Positions 18,760 through 27,733 of a stretch of DNA of 37,828 bases are shown here, in pieces. The notes beneath the pieces are model-generated. The model was not told the DNA's origin and did not search any database. It was given only the letters and a program-made list of their open reading frames with translations. The stretch is from an uncultured Pelagibacteraceae bacterium. Its GTDB lineage: Bacteria; Pseudomonadota; Alphaproteobacteria; Pelagibacterales; Pelagibacteraceae. Both the position numbers and the translations under genes were made by a program. Position 1 is the stretch's first letter. The number at the start of each line of letters is the position of its first letter. Location of the stretch: contig CACFUH010000001.1 of the NCBI GenBank assembly GCA_902569415.1, positions 69,414 through 107,241 on the forward strand. The letters run 5' to 3'.

Positions 18760-19671
18760 ATGAAAAAGTCTTACATCGTAGATCATTCATACGAGGGCAT
18801 TAGAATTGACAAGTGGATCAGAAATAACTTGGGAAAAGTACCACAAGGCTTAATTGAAAAATCACTAAGGGCTGGAAAAATAAAATTAAATAAAAAGAAA
18901 ATTAAAAGCTCAACCAAACTAAGCACTAAAGATATTATCAATGTTTACAATGTTGAATTTAAAGAAAAAATTATAGAAAAAAAAATTAACTTTCAGCCTA
19001 CAAATAAAGTTGTTAAGGAAAATGAAGATTTAATTATAGATGATAATGAAAATTTTATTGTTGTAAATAAAGAATCTGGAATAGCAGTACAAGGAGGAAC
19101 TAAATCAAAAAAAAATCTTATCGATATATTTTCAAATAGTAAAATATTTGAAAATAGCAAACCATATTCTGTTCATAGATTAGACAAAGATACCTCAGGA
19201 GTCTTTATTATTGCAAAAAATAGAGATACAGCAAAATTATTTACTTCATTATTTAGATTAAGAAAAATTCATAAAACTTATTTAGCAATCTGCTATGGAG
19301 AACTAACTAAAGATAAAGGAATCTTTGATCAAAATTTAATCAGATATGAAGGAAATAAAAAAATAACAGAAAATTCTAAAACTACTTATAAAGTTATTGA
19401 TAAAAATTCAAACTGCACACTATTAGAAATGAACCCTATAACTGGCAGAAAACACCAGTTGAGGAAACAACTTTCAATTATTGGTCATCCTGTGTATGGA
19501 GACGATAAGTATACATTTGATAATGATTTAAAAACTAAAAATAAAGAACTTATGCTTCATTCTTATAAAATAAAATTTATTATAAATAATAAAAAGTACA
19601 CTTATAAAGCTTTGCTTCCAGACTATTTTAAAAAATTAATTAAAACTAAAAGACTTAACTTTTTAAATTAA
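18760..19671 (+). CDS. rluC: 23S rRNA pseudouridine synthase, RluC type
   Basis: RluA-family enzymes convert specific uridines in RNA to pseudouridine; RluC acts on 23S rRNA positions near the peptidyl transferase centre. The 303-residue product has an N-terminal S4 RNA-binding domain (about residues 14-62), then the synthase domain with VVNKESGIAVQGG, and the catalytic motif HRLDKDTSG with Asp142, equal to Asp144 of E. coli RluC. TGRKHQLRKQL lies at about 225-235. RluC is preferred over RluD because of the VQGG motif, but specificity is inferred. It lies 12 bases after rplQ, so is probably expressed with the alpha cluster, and its last 17 bases overlap lipB on the other strand. Confidence 0.9.
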   Translation: MKKSYIVDHSYEGIRIDKWIRNNLGKVPQGLIEKSLRAGKIKLNKKKIKSSTKLSTKDIINVYNVEFKEKIIEKKINFQPTNKVVKENEDLIIDDNENFIVVNKESGIAVQGGTKSKKNLIDIFSNSKIFENSKPYSVHRLDKDTSGVFIIAKNRDTAKLFTSLFRLRKIHKTYLAICYGELTKDKGIFDQNLIRYEGNKKITENSKTTYKVIDKNSNCTLLEMNPITGRKHQLRKQLSIIGHPVYGDDKYTFDNDLKTKNKELMLHSYKIKFIINNKKYTYKALLPDYFKKLIKTKRLNFLN

Positions 19672-20275
19672 TACAAAGATTTTTTATAATCTTATCTGGT
19701 AGTTTTTCATAACTTTGTTTATTAATTTTTATTAAATTGATTATACCTTTATTTTTAATACCACATGGTACAATTTTTTTATAATTTGAAATACTATTAG
19801 TAATATTTATTGAAAACCCATGATAAGTTATCCATTTTTTTACTTTAATGCCAATTGCACCAACTTTCATATCTTTATTGTTAAATTTTGTCCAAATACC
19901 AATATTTTCCTTATCGCTATATGAAATAATTTCAAATTCTTTTAAACTATCAATTATTGACTTTTCAATAATATTTAAGAATTTTCTTAAATCTTTTTTT
20001 CTTCTATTTAAGTTAATCACAAGATAACAAATTAATTGACCAGGACCATGCCATGTAATTTTTCCACCTCTTGATGTTTTCACTAAATCAATTGATTTGT
20101 CGATAATTTCATTTTCTTTATAGTTTGTTCCAGCAGTAAAAATTGATGGATGTTCTAATATCCAAATTAATTCTCTAGCATCATTTTCAACTATTTCAGC
20201 TACTCTTTTCTCTAAAAATTTTAATGCATCGAAATAATTTACTGGTTTTATTGATTTTTTTATCTCTATAGTCAT
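19655..20275 (-). CDS. lipB: octanoyl-[acyl carrier protein]:protein octanoyltransferase
   Basis: LipB moves octanoyl groups from acyl carrier protein to the lipoyl domains of 2-oxoacid dehydrogenases and the glycine cleavage H protein; LipA then adds sulfur. The 206-residue product has GTNYKENEI, the signature SRGGKITWHGPGQLICYLV (about residues 68-86), the catalytic lysine region DMKVGAIGIKVKKWITYHGFSIN (Lys137) and the catalytic cysteine in VPCGIKNKG (Cys171). The length fits the family. Its gene is divergent from mgtE across 60 bases and convergent with rluC with a 17-base overlap. Confidence 0.95.
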   Translation of the reverse strand: MTIEIKKSIKPVNYFDALKFLEKRVAEIVENDARELIWILEHPSIFTAGTNYKENEIIDKSIDLVKTSRGGKITWHGPGQLICYLVINLNRRKKDLRKFLNIIEKSIIDSLKEFEIISYSDKENIGIWTKFNNKDMKVGAIGIKVKKWITYHGFSINITNSISNYKKIVPCGIKNKGIINLIKINKQSYEKLPDKIIKNLCINLKS

Positions 20276-20295
20276 TAAAGAATTGTAATATAAAA

Positions 20296-20324
20296 ATTAT
20301 ACATTAATAGTGCCATATAAAAAT
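20296..20324 (-). promoter_or_regulatory. candidate lipB promoter
   Basis: On the minus strand a perfect -10 box TATAAT (20296-20301 read in reverse) lies 20 bases before the lipB ATG. The -35 region at 20319-20324 is a poor match (ATTTTT), so only the -10 box is convincing. The same 60-base gap must also hold the mgtE promoter on the plus strand, for which I see no strong match. An AAAGG at 20325-20329 is a reasonable ribosome binding site for mgtE. Confidence 0.35.
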
Positions 20325-20335
20325 AAAGGTTTTTT

Positions 20336-21718
20336 ATGACTTTAGTGAGAAAAATAAAAGATAAAAAAGTCAATTTTGAATTTAATAAAGAATATATCAA
20401 GGTTGTAACAGATAAAATTGCAAATAATGATGCAGTATTCATTTCAAATTCTTTTAAAGAAATGCACCCAGCAGATGCAGCTGATATTATTGAGCATCTA
20501 AATGAAAATGATAGAGAAAATTTAATCAAATTAAATAATTTCAAAATCGATCCAGAAGTATTCGTAGAAATAAACGAATCTGTTCAATCTGAAGTAATTA
20601 AATATCTATCAAAGGATTCAATAGTTTATATTTTAAAAAATCTAGAGTCTGATGACTCAATTAAAATTTTAGAAAATCTAGATGAAAAAAATAAAAATGA
20701 TATTCTAGGTTCCTTACCTCCAAAAGATAGATTCGTTCTTTTAGAAAGTTTAAGTTACCCCGAAGACTCAGCTGCAAGAATTATGCAAAGAGAGTTTACA
20801 GCTATACCTAGTAACTGGTCTGTGGGGCAAACTATAGATTATTTAAGAGAAAATAAAGATTTACCTGAAGAATTTCTAGAAATTTTTATTGTTGATAACG
20901 AATTTAAACCGATAGGAACTGTTCCATCTTCAAAAGTTTTAAGAACATCTAGAGATGCCAAAATGATTTCAATAATGAATGAATCACAATTATCAATTCC
21001 AGTAGATATGGATAGAGAAGAGGTAGGTCACTTATTTGAAAATTATAATTTAAATTCTGCATGTGTTGTTGATAAAAATAACAAATTAGTTGGAATGATA
21101 ACAAGTGATGACATTTTAACTGTATTAAAAGAAGAAGCAGAAGAAGATGCCTTAAGACTTGCAGGTGTTGGTGATGAAGAAATTACAGATGGTATATTAA
21201 AAAAAACAAAAAGAAGATTTACTTGGCTTTTATTGAACTTATTTACAGCAATAATTGCTTCTGCTGTCATAGGATTTTTTCAAGAGGATATAGAAAAAGT
21301 TGTAGCATTAGCAGTGTTGATGCCAATTGTTGCGTCGATGGGTGGAAATGCTGGAATGCAAACTTTGGCTGTAACAATTAGAACTATAGCAACTAACGAA
21401 CTAACAAAAAACAATTTTTCTCAAAATATAATAAAAGAATTTTCAATAGGAATTCTAAACGGTTTTATATTTGCAATTATAAGTGCGATAGTTGTTCAAT
21501 TGTGGTTTCACGACACAACTCTTTCATTAATAATATCAATCTCAATGGTTCTAAATATGATAGTGGCAGGGTTATTCGGTATATTAGTTCCAGTATCACT
21601 TAAAAAAATGAATATTGATCCAGCTATAGCTTCTAGTGTTTTTGTAACAACAATAACAGATGTAATAGGTTTTTTATCTTTTTTAGGTATAGGTGCTTAC
21701 TTCTTCTATGGAAATTAA
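20336..21718 (+). CDS. mgtE: MgtE-type magnesium transporter
   Basis: MgtE is a homodimeric inner-membrane Mg2+ channel gated by cytoplasmic Mg2+. The 460-residue product has the layout of the family: an alpha-helical N domain (about 35-140, with HPADAADIIEHL), a pair of CBS domains (about 145-265; GTVPSSKVLR and VGMITSDDILTVL), a connecting helix, and five membrane segments (about 295-460). The pore region has MPIVASMGGNAGMQTLAV, and the conserved aspartate of the last helices is in TTITDVIGF. It stands alone; its stop overlaps the stop of panC on the other strand. Confidence 0.95.
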   Translation: MTLVRKIKDKKVNFEFNKEYIKVVTDKIANNDAVFISNSFKEMHPADAADIIEHLNENDRENLIKLNNFKIDPEVFVEINESVQSEVIKYLSKDSIVYILKNLESDDSIKILENLDEKNKNDILGSLPPKDRFVLLESLSYPEDSAARIMQREFTAIPSNWSVGQTIDYLRENKDLPEEFLEIFIVDNEFKPIGTVPSSKVLRTSRDAKMISIMNESQLSIPVDMDREEVGHLFENYNLNSACVVDKNNKLVGMITSDDILTVLKEEAEEDALRLAGVGDEEITDGILKKTKRRFTWLLLNLFTAIIASAVIGFFQEDIEKVVALAVLMPIVASMGGNAGMQTLAVTIRTIATNELTKNNFSQNIIKEFSIGILNGFIFAIISAIVVQLWFHDTTLSLIISISMVLNMIVAGLFGILVPVSLKKMNIDPAIASSVFVTTITDVIGFLSFLGIGAYFFYGN

Positions 21719-22527
21719 TAGTTATCAATTAATCTTATCTTGTTATTATAATAAGCAATAAATATTTTAAAATTATGTCTATTATAATTTTTTGATAAAT
21801 TAATTTTATTTCTAATTTCAAGATATTCGATTTTAATTTTTTTAATATTATTTATTTTATCCATAATATTTTTTAGATGTTCTTTAAATGAAACATTTTT
21901 TTTCATATTTTTTTTAAAATTAAGTATTAAATTTGCAATATAAGACGACTTTTCAATATCTGTAGTACTCAATAGTACATTACGTGAAGACAATGCTATA
22001 TTATCTTTGCTACGTATAGTCGGACAATTATGAATTTTAATTTTAAATTTATTTTTTATAAATTTTTTTATTAACAGTAATTGTTGATAGTCTTTTTCGC
22101 CAAAAAAAATATGTTTTGGTTTAATCTTAATCAAAAATTGGTTTATTACAGCCAAAACACCCTCAAAATGACCAGGTCTATATATAGCACACATTATCTT
22201 ATCCTTTTTTTTTAATTTAATTTTGCTATTTTTTTTGTTTCTATAAATTTCTTTAACATTTGGGGTCAATAAGTAGTCAACCTTTAATTTTTTAAGAATC
22301 GCAATATCTTTTTTTAGATTTTTTGGATATTTTTTGAAGTCATTTGTTTTATTGAATTGTGAAGGATTTATGAAAATGCTAACTAACGTTTTTTTACATA
22401 TTTTTTTTGATGATTTGATTAATGAAATATGACCCTTATGGAGAGCACCCATTGTAGGAACAAAACCAATATTTGCCTTAAAATTAACTTCTTTATTTAA
22501 TCTATTTATGCTTTTAAAAATTATCAT
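21715..22527 (-). CDS. panC: pantothenate synthetase
   Basis: PanC joins pantoate and beta-alanine using ATP to give pantothenate, the precursor of coenzyme A. The 270-residue product is close to the family length (about 280). It has the nucleotidyltransferase HxGH motif in FVPTMGALHKGH (His30, His33), the FFGEKDYQQL motif (about residues 142-151) and ALSSRNVLL, which corresponds to the KMSKS-like loop. It is richer in lysine and A/T than the neighbouring lipB and mgtE. panB, the usual partner, is not in the window. The start lies 31 bases from the divergent galU start. Confidence 0.93.
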   Translation of the reverse strand: MIIFKSINRLNKEVNFKANIGFVPTMGALHKGHISLIKSSKKICKKTLVSIFINPSQFNKTNDFKKYPKNLKKDIAILKKLKVDYLLTPNVKEIYRNKKNSKIKLKKKDKIMCAIYRPGHFEGVLAVINQFLIKIKPKHIFFGEKDYQQLLLIKKFIKNKFKIKIHNCPTIRSKDNIALSSRNVLLSTTDIEKSSYIANLILNFKKNMKKNVSFKEHLKNIMDKINNIKKIKIEYLEIRNKINLSKNYNRHNFKIFIAYYNNKIRLIDNY

Positions 22528-22558
22528 TTATGGTACTTCATTTAATTATTACATTCTA

Positions 22559-23374
22559 ATGATAAGACAAGCAATAATACCACTAGCAGGATTAGGTACA
22601 AGACTTTTACCTTTAACCAGCGTTTATGCAAAGGAGCTTCTACCAATAAATGGCAAGGTAGGCTTAGAATACATTATTGATGAATGTATTGATGCAGGTG
22701 TTAAGGAGATAATTTTTATAATATCAAAAAAAAAAGAAATTATAAAAAAATATTTCTATAATGATAAGTTCTATAAAAAAATTATTAGAAAGAAAAAGGA
22801 TGCTAGAATTGTTAAAGAATATAATAAAATTAAAAAATATAAAAAATTGATAAAATTTGTTTATCAAAATGTTCCTAATGGAACAGGCGATGCTGTGCTT
22901 AAAACAAAAAATTTAATCAAGGATAAATATTTTCTAATGTTGCTACCAGATGATTTAATCATAAAAAGAAATTGTTCAAAAGATATGATTTTAATACATA
23001 ATAAAAAAAAATGTTCAGTTATGGCAAGCATGAAAGTAAACAAAAAAACTGTTAATAGATGGGGCATTTATTCAAAAAAAAAAAATATAAATAATAATAA
23101 TTTTATAATTAGTGATGTTGTGGAAAAGCCAAATATTGGATCAGCTCCATCTAATAATGCCGTAATAGGAAGATATATACTACCAAAAAAAATATTTAAT
23201 AAATTACAAAATCAAAAAAAAGGTAAGGGTGGAGAAGTTCATATTACCGACTCAATAAAACGATTAATAAATGATGGAGAAAAGTTTATTGGTCACACTT
23301 TTAAAGGTAAATATTTAGACTGTGGAACAATGGAAGGTTATTTAAAATCATCATTGGAGATATCAAAAATATGA
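22559..23374 (+). CDS. galU: UTP-glucose-1-phosphate uridylyltransferase (GalU-like)
   Basis: GalU makes UDP-glucose from UTP and glucose-1-phosphate for sugar-nucleotide and envelope glycan synthesis. I chose the ATG at 22559: the product (271 residues) then starts MIRQAIIPLAGLGTRLLPLT, as in the family, whereas the earlier ATG at 22508 would add 17 unrelated residues and overlap panC. The signature GLGTRLLP, AKELLPI, LLPDDL and the GKYLDCGTMEGY motif near the C terminus are present. The usual GLGHAV reads GTGDAV, a deviation. Lysine content is high and there is a 12-A run at 23074-23085. It overlaps ugd by 4 bases (ATGA), so the pair is an operon. Confidence 0.9.
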   Translation: MIRQAIIPLAGLGTRLLPLTSVYAKELLPINGKVGLEYIIDECIDAGVKEIIFIISKKKEIIKKYFYNDKFYKKIIRKKKDARIVKEYNKIKKYKKLIKFVYQNVPNGTGDAVLKTKNLIKDKYFLMLLPDDLIIKRNCSKDMILIHNKKKCSVMASMKVNKKTVNRWGIYSKKKNINNNNFIISDVVEKPNIGSAPSNNAVIGRYILPKKIFNKLQNQKKGKGGEVHITDSIKRLINDGEKFIGHTFKGKYLDCGTMEGYLKSSLEISKI

Positions 23375-24669
23375 AACTTTGTATGATTGGAACAGGATAT
23401 GTTGGCCTAGTATCGGGAGTCTGTTTTTCTGATTTAGGCAATACAGTATATTGTGTAGATAATAATGAAGATAAAATAAAAAAATTAAATGATGGAATTA
23501 TTCCTATTTATGAACCAGGACTTGAGGAATTAATTAAGAAAAATTATAGACAAAAAAGATTAATTTTTACTACTGATATTAAAAAAGCAGTTACAAAAGC
23601 AGATATAATTTTTATTTGTGTTGGAACCCCTACTAAAAAGAATAGTAACTCAGCTGATTTAAAATATGTTTTCCAGGTAGCAAAACAAATTAATAAATTT
23701 ATAAATAAATATAAAATTGTAATAACTAAATCAACAGTTCCAGTTACTACAGGTGATAAGTTAGAAAAAATTTTTAAATCAAAAATTAAAAAAAAACTTG
23801 TTGATGTTGTTTCTAATCCAGAATTTTTAAGAGAAGGAGAGGCTATTAAAGATTTTACATCACCAGACAGAGTGGTAATTGGTACAAATAGCAAAAGAGC
23901 AAATTTGAAATTAAAATCATTATATTTTCCAATTGTTAAAAAAACTAGCAGATACATTAATACTTCAAGACGAGGCGCTGAGCTTATCAAGTACGCTTCA
24001 AATGCTTTTTTAGCCACCAAAATATCGTATATAAATGAAATGGCGGACCTTTGTGAAAAATCTGGTGTAGATATAAAAGATATATCTTATGGAATGGGTT
24101 CAGATCAAAGAATAGGAGAGAGATTTCTTAGAGCAGGACCCGCCTATGGAGGCTCATGTTTCCCAAAAGATACTAGAGCTGTTCTTGATACAGCTAAAAC
24201 TTTTAAGGTTGAGTTATCAATTATAAAGAGCGTTATTAAATCAAATGATAATAGAAAATTATTATTAACGAAAAAACTGGTAAAAATTCTAAGTGGAAAT
24301 TTAAAAAAAAAATCAATAACATTTTTAGGTGTTACTTTTAAACCAAATACAGATGATATGAGAGAAGCCTCTAGCTTATATATGATACCTTACCTAAGCA
24401 AAAAAGTTTTAAAGATAAAGTATTTTGACCCATCAGGAAAAAAAAAAGATTTTAAAAATTATAGTAACGTTCAGTTTTGTAAAAACATAGAATCTGCTTG
24501 TTATAAAAGTGACTTAATTGTTATTCATACTGAATGGAATGAATTTAAATTTCTTAATTTTAGAAAGCTTGTTAAAAAAAAGAATTTTAAAATTTATGAT
24601 ATGAGAAACATTTATTCTCCTAGTGAAATGAAAAAAAAGAAAATAAATTATTTTGCAATTGGCAGATAA
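23371..24669 (+). CDS. ugd: UDP-glucose 6-dehydrogenase
   Basis: Ugd oxidises UDP-glucose to UDP-glucuronate with two NAD+ in the cytoplasm, using the product of GalU. The 432-residue product has the N-terminal Rossmann motif GTGYVGLVSG (residues 7-16), VCVDNNEDK-type acidic end, FICVGTP, SNPEFLREGEA (about 150-160) and the catalytic motif GGSCFPKD with Cys263. The C-terminal NAD domain holds FLGVTFKPNTDDMREA. It overlaps galU by 4 bases, and ends one base from the convergent ridA-like gene. Runs of ten A occur at 24303-24312 and 24438-24447. Confidence 0.96.
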   Translation: MKLCMIGTGYVGLVSGVCFSDLGNTVYCVDNNEDKIKKLNDGIIPIYEPGLEELIKKNYRQKRLIFTTDIKKAVTKADIIFICVGTPTKKNSNSADLKYVFQVAKQINKFINKYKIVITKSTVPVTTGDKLEKIFKSKIKKKLVDVVSNPEFLREGEAIKDFTSPDRVVIGTNSKRANLKLKSLYFPIVKKTSRYINTSRRGAELIKYASNAFLATKISYINEMADLCEKSGVDIKDISYGMGSDQRIGERFLRAGPAYGGSCFPKDTRAVLDTAKTFKVELSIIKSVIKSNDNRKLLLTKKLVKILSGNLKKKSITFLGVTFKPNTDDMREASSLYMIPYLSKKVLKIKYFDPSGKKKDFKNYSNVQFCKNIESACYKSDLIVIHTEWNEFKFLNFRKLVKKKNFKIYDMRNIYSPSEMKKKKINYFAIGR

Positions 24670-24670
24670 A

Positions 24671-25132
24671 CTAATTTAATTCAAAAATAGCATCCACTTC
24701 GACTGCAACTCCCAAAGGTAAACTATTTGAACTAACTGCTGCTCTTGTGTGCATCCCTGCATCACCAAAAATTTTTGCTATTGTATCTGAAGCTCCATTA
24801 ATTACTTTTGGTTGTTCAATAAAATCTTCTGTTGAATTTACAAATCCAGTAAGTTTGATACATGATTTGATTTTAGTTAGATCATCATTACAAGCTTGCT
24901 TTATCTGAGCTACAATATTTAAAGCACATCTTTCAGCAGCTTTATATCCATCTTCAGTATTTAAATCTTTACCGAGTTTTCCTTGAATTAATTTTCCATT
25001 TTCATCATTTGATATTTGTCCAGATATATAAAGTAACTTTCCAACAATTTTTGTAGCAACATATGATCCAACTGGTGGAGTAGCTTTGGGTAAAACTAAT
25101 CCTAGTTCTTTTATTTTATTTTCAAATGTCAT
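24671..25132 (-). CDS. RidA/YjgF/UK114-family protein
   Basis: Members of this family often hydrolyse reactive enamine or imine intermediates from amino-acid metabolism, but many subgroups have unknown substrates. The 153-residue product is longer than classic RidA (about 130) and belongs by sequence to the subgroup starting KIKELGLVLPKATPP with VATKIVGKLLYISGQ (about residues 26-40) and a central AAERCALNIVAQIK. The C-terminal motif of canonical RidA around the key arginine (R-A-A-V-x-V) reads TRAAVSSNSLPLGVAVEVDA, so the arginine is present. It lies 9 bases downstream of topA on the same strand. Confidence 0.88.
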   Translation of the reverse strand: MTFENKIKELGLVLPKATPPVGSYVATKIVGKLLYISGQISNDENGKLIQGKLGKDLNTEDGYKAAERCALNIVAQIKQACNDDLTKIKSCIKLTGFVNSTEDFIEQPKVINGASDTIAKIFGDAGMHTRAAVSSNSLPLGVAVEVDAIFELN

Positions 25133-25141
25133 GTTTAATCA

Positions 25142-27694
25142 TTACTTTCTTTTTTTTTTACTTTTTTTACTCTTATCGTATTCTTTTCTTTTCTCAATTA
25201 AAATTAAAGCATCTTCCATATTTATTTCTAAAGGATCTTTCTCCTCAGGTATTGTAGCATTAAGTGATTTGTATTTAATATACGGTCCATATTGACCCTT
25301 CATTATCCTTACTGGTTTTTTATCCTCAGGATGTTCACCAAGGTCTTTTATTAGAGATGATAAAATTCTACCAGGTTTTGCTTCTGCTATTAAAGTTATT
25401 GCTCTATTTAAACCAATTGTAAAGATTTCCTCAACATTTTCTAATCTTGCAGATTTATTTTCGCATTTTAAATATGGCCCAAATCTACCTGAATTTATAG
25501 TTATATCTTTTCCATTTTCAGGATGTTGGCCAATAATTTTTGGTAAAGAACATAAATACTTTGCTTTTTCTAAATCAATTTCATCAATATTTATTCCCTT
25601 TGGAATAGATACGTTTTTTAAATTATCGTTTTCTTTTTTCTTTTTTTTCTTTTTAGTAGATATTTCTTCTTCAACTTTTTCATATTGTAAGTAAGGACCA
25701 AATCTTCCATTTTTTAAATATATATCCTTACCATCTTCATTTTGACCAATTAATTTAGGTTCTGCTAGCGCGTATTGATCCTTAGCCTTAGATTTAGATA
25801 ATGGTCTAGTAAATTTACAATCTGGGTAATTAGAACACCCTATAAATGCACCACCTCTAAAACTATTTTTTAGGCTTAATTCACCTGTATTACATAATTT
25901 GCATTTTCTATTAACATTACCATTTTCATCAGCTTCAAAAATTAATTCACCGAGACTTTGATTAAGCAAGTCTAACACTTCTCGAGTACGCTTTTCTTTA
26001 ACAGTTGACACATTTATGTTGAAATCTTTCCAAAATTCATCAAGCACTTTTATCCATTCCTCTTTTCCTGTTGTAATATCGTCAAGTTGATCTTCTAAAC
26101 CTGCTGTAAAACCATAGTCCACATACTTAGAAAACAATTTTTCTAGAAATGCGGATAATAATTTTCCTCTATCTGTAGGAAAAAAACGTTTATTTATTAC
26201 ATCAGCGTAACCTCTATTCGAAATAACAGAAATAATACTTGCATATGTAGAAGGTCTTCCAATCCCTAATTCTTCAAGTTTTTTTACTAAACTTGCTTCA
26301 GAATATCGAGGTGGTGGCTGTGTGAAATGTTGTTCATCAACAAAATCATTTGTTAAAACTTCATCTTTATTAACATCTGGAAGAATTTTTTCATCTTCAT
26401 TTTCATCAATTCTTGTAAGTTTTAAATATCCATCAAATTTTATTGTTGATCCTGAGCATTTAAATTGGTTCAAGTTATCATCTGAAGTTATTGTAATAGT
26501 TTTTCTATCAAATTTTGCTGACTCCATTTGAGACGAAAGGGCTCTAGACCAAATTAAATCATAAAGTTTGTTTTGGTCAGTACTTAAGAATTTTTTAATA
26601 GACTCGGGCGTTCTAGTAATATCAGTTGGTCTTATTGCTTCATGAGCCTCTTGTGCATTCTTAGCTTTCTTGCCTGAGTAATTATTAGGTTCATTAGGTA
26701 AATAAATATCTCCATATGAATTTTTTATAAAATTTCTAAAATCAGCTACAGTATCTTTTGATATGTTTGTACCATCTGTTCTCATGTATGTAATTAATCC
26801 TACTGTATCACCTTCAATATCTATCCCTTGATACAATCTTTGAGCAATCTGCATTGTTCTAGAGGCTCCAAAACCTAACTTGCTTGAAGATGTTTGCTGA
26901 AGCGTAGAAGTAGTAAATGGACCTAGTGGATTTCTGGTAAATATTTTCGAACTAATATCTGAAATTTTGAATTTAGATTTTTTTATAAGTTCTATAGCAT
27001 TATTTATATCTTCTTTATTTTTAAAGGAAAATTTTTCTATTTTCGAATTATTTAGTAATACAATATTTGAATTTAAAATGTCACCTTTTGAGGTTTTAAA
27101 ATTTACATTTAAAGTCCAAAATTCATCAGGTTTAAATTGTTCTATTTCATGCTCTCTTTCTGTAAGCAATCTTAGAGCAACAGACTGAACTCTACCTGCA
27201 GATTTTGAACCTGGTAGTTTTGTCCATAATATAGGAGAAATATTAAATCCAACTAAGTAGTCCAAAGCTCTTCTTGCCATATATGCATCAACCAAATTAG
27301 ATTCTATATTTCGAGGATTATCTATTCCGTTCGTTACAGCTTTTTTAGTAATTTCATTGAAAACTACTCTTTCAATTTTCTTATCTTTTAAGAGTTTTTT
27401 TTCATCCAAATATTCTCTTACATGCCAAGCAATAGCTTCACCTTCACGATCTGGATCTGTAGCAAGAATAATTTTGTCTGATATTTTTGCAGCATCTGTT
27501 ATCTCTTTTAAATATTTTTTTGAAAAACTATCAACTTCCCATATCATTTTAAATTTATCATTTGGGTCTACAGATCCGTTCTTTGAAGGAAGATCTCTTA
27601 TATGTCCATAACTTGCTAAAACTGTATAGTCACCACCTAAATATTTATTAATAGTTTTAGCTTTTGCAGGACTTTCAACTATGACAAGATTCAT
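25142..27694 (-). CDS. topA: DNA topoisomerase I
   Basis: TopA relaxes negatively supercoiled DNA by passing single strands, with a transient tyrosine-DNA bond. The 850-residue product has the Toprim domain (VIVESPAKAKTINKYLG at residues 4-20; DPDREGEAIAWH at 80-91), the active tyrosine Tyr303 in ITYMRTDGTN, and the GRPSTYASII motif (479-488). One zinc ribbon follows, with Cys598, Cys601, Cys620 and Cys626. Three C-terminal repeats of the GRFGPYLQY kind are at about 647-675, 722-750 and 795-825, the last reading GQYGPYIKY. The end is a lysine-arginine tail. It follows plsY after 39 bases that hold a candidate promoter. Confidence 0.97.
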   Translation of the reverse strand: MNLVIVESPAKAKTINKYLGGDYTVLASYGHIRDLPSKNGSVDPNDKFKMIWEVDSFSKKYLKEITDAAKISDKIILATDPDREGEAIAWHVREYLDEKKLLKDKKIERVVFNEITKKAVTNGIDNPRNIESNLVDAYMARRALDYLVGFNISPILWTKLPGSKSAGRVQSVALRLLTEREHEIEQFKPDEFWTLNVNFKTSKGDILNSNIVLLNNSKIEKFSFKNKEDINNAIELIKKSKFKISDISSKIFTRNPLGPFTTSTLQQTSSSKLGFGASRTMQIAQRLYQGIDIEGDTVGLITYMRTDGTNISKDTVADFRNFIKNSYGDIYLPNEPNNYSGKKAKNAQEAHEAIRPTDITRTPESIKKFLSTDQNKLYDLIWSRALSSQMESAKFDRKTITITSDDNLNQFKCSGSTIKFDGYLKLTRIDENEDEKILPDVNKDEVLTNDFVDEQHFTQPPPRYSEASLVKKLEELGIGRPSTYASIISVISNRGYADVINKRFFPTDRGKLLSAFLEKLFSKYVDYGFTAGLEDQLDDITTGKEEWIKVLDEFWKDFNINVSTVKEKRTREVLDLLNQSLGELIFEADENGNVNRKCKLCNTGELSLKNSFRGGAFIGCSNYPDCKFTRPLSKSKAKDQYALAEPKLIGQNEDGKDIYLKNGRFGPYLQYEKVEEEISTKKKKKKKENDNLKNVSIPKGINIDEIDLEKAKYLCSLPKIIGQHPENGKDITINSGRFGPYLKCENKSARLENVEEIFTIGLNRAITLIAEAKPGRILSSLIKDLGEHPEDKKPVRIMKGQYGPYIKYKSLNATIPEEKDPLEINMEDALILIEKRKEYDKSKKSKKKRK

Positions 27695-27704
27695 AATTAG
27701 TGAA

Positions 27705-27732
27705 ACTACACAAAAAATAGATCAATAGTCAA
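27705..27732 (-). promoter_or_regulatory. candidate topA promoter
   Basis: On the minus strand TTGACT (27727-27732) is followed after 16 bases by TGTAGT (27705-27710), ending 10 bases before the topA ATG. The match is moderate. It sits in the largest gap (39 bases) between plsY and topA, where a separate topA promoter would be expected, though read-through from plsY is also possible. Confidence 0.35.
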
Positions 27733-27733
27733 A

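Noticed and set aside
22508..22558. Upstream ATG for galU
   Set aside because: It would add 17 residues unlike the family and overlap the start of panC; the ATG at 22559 gives the standard N terminus.
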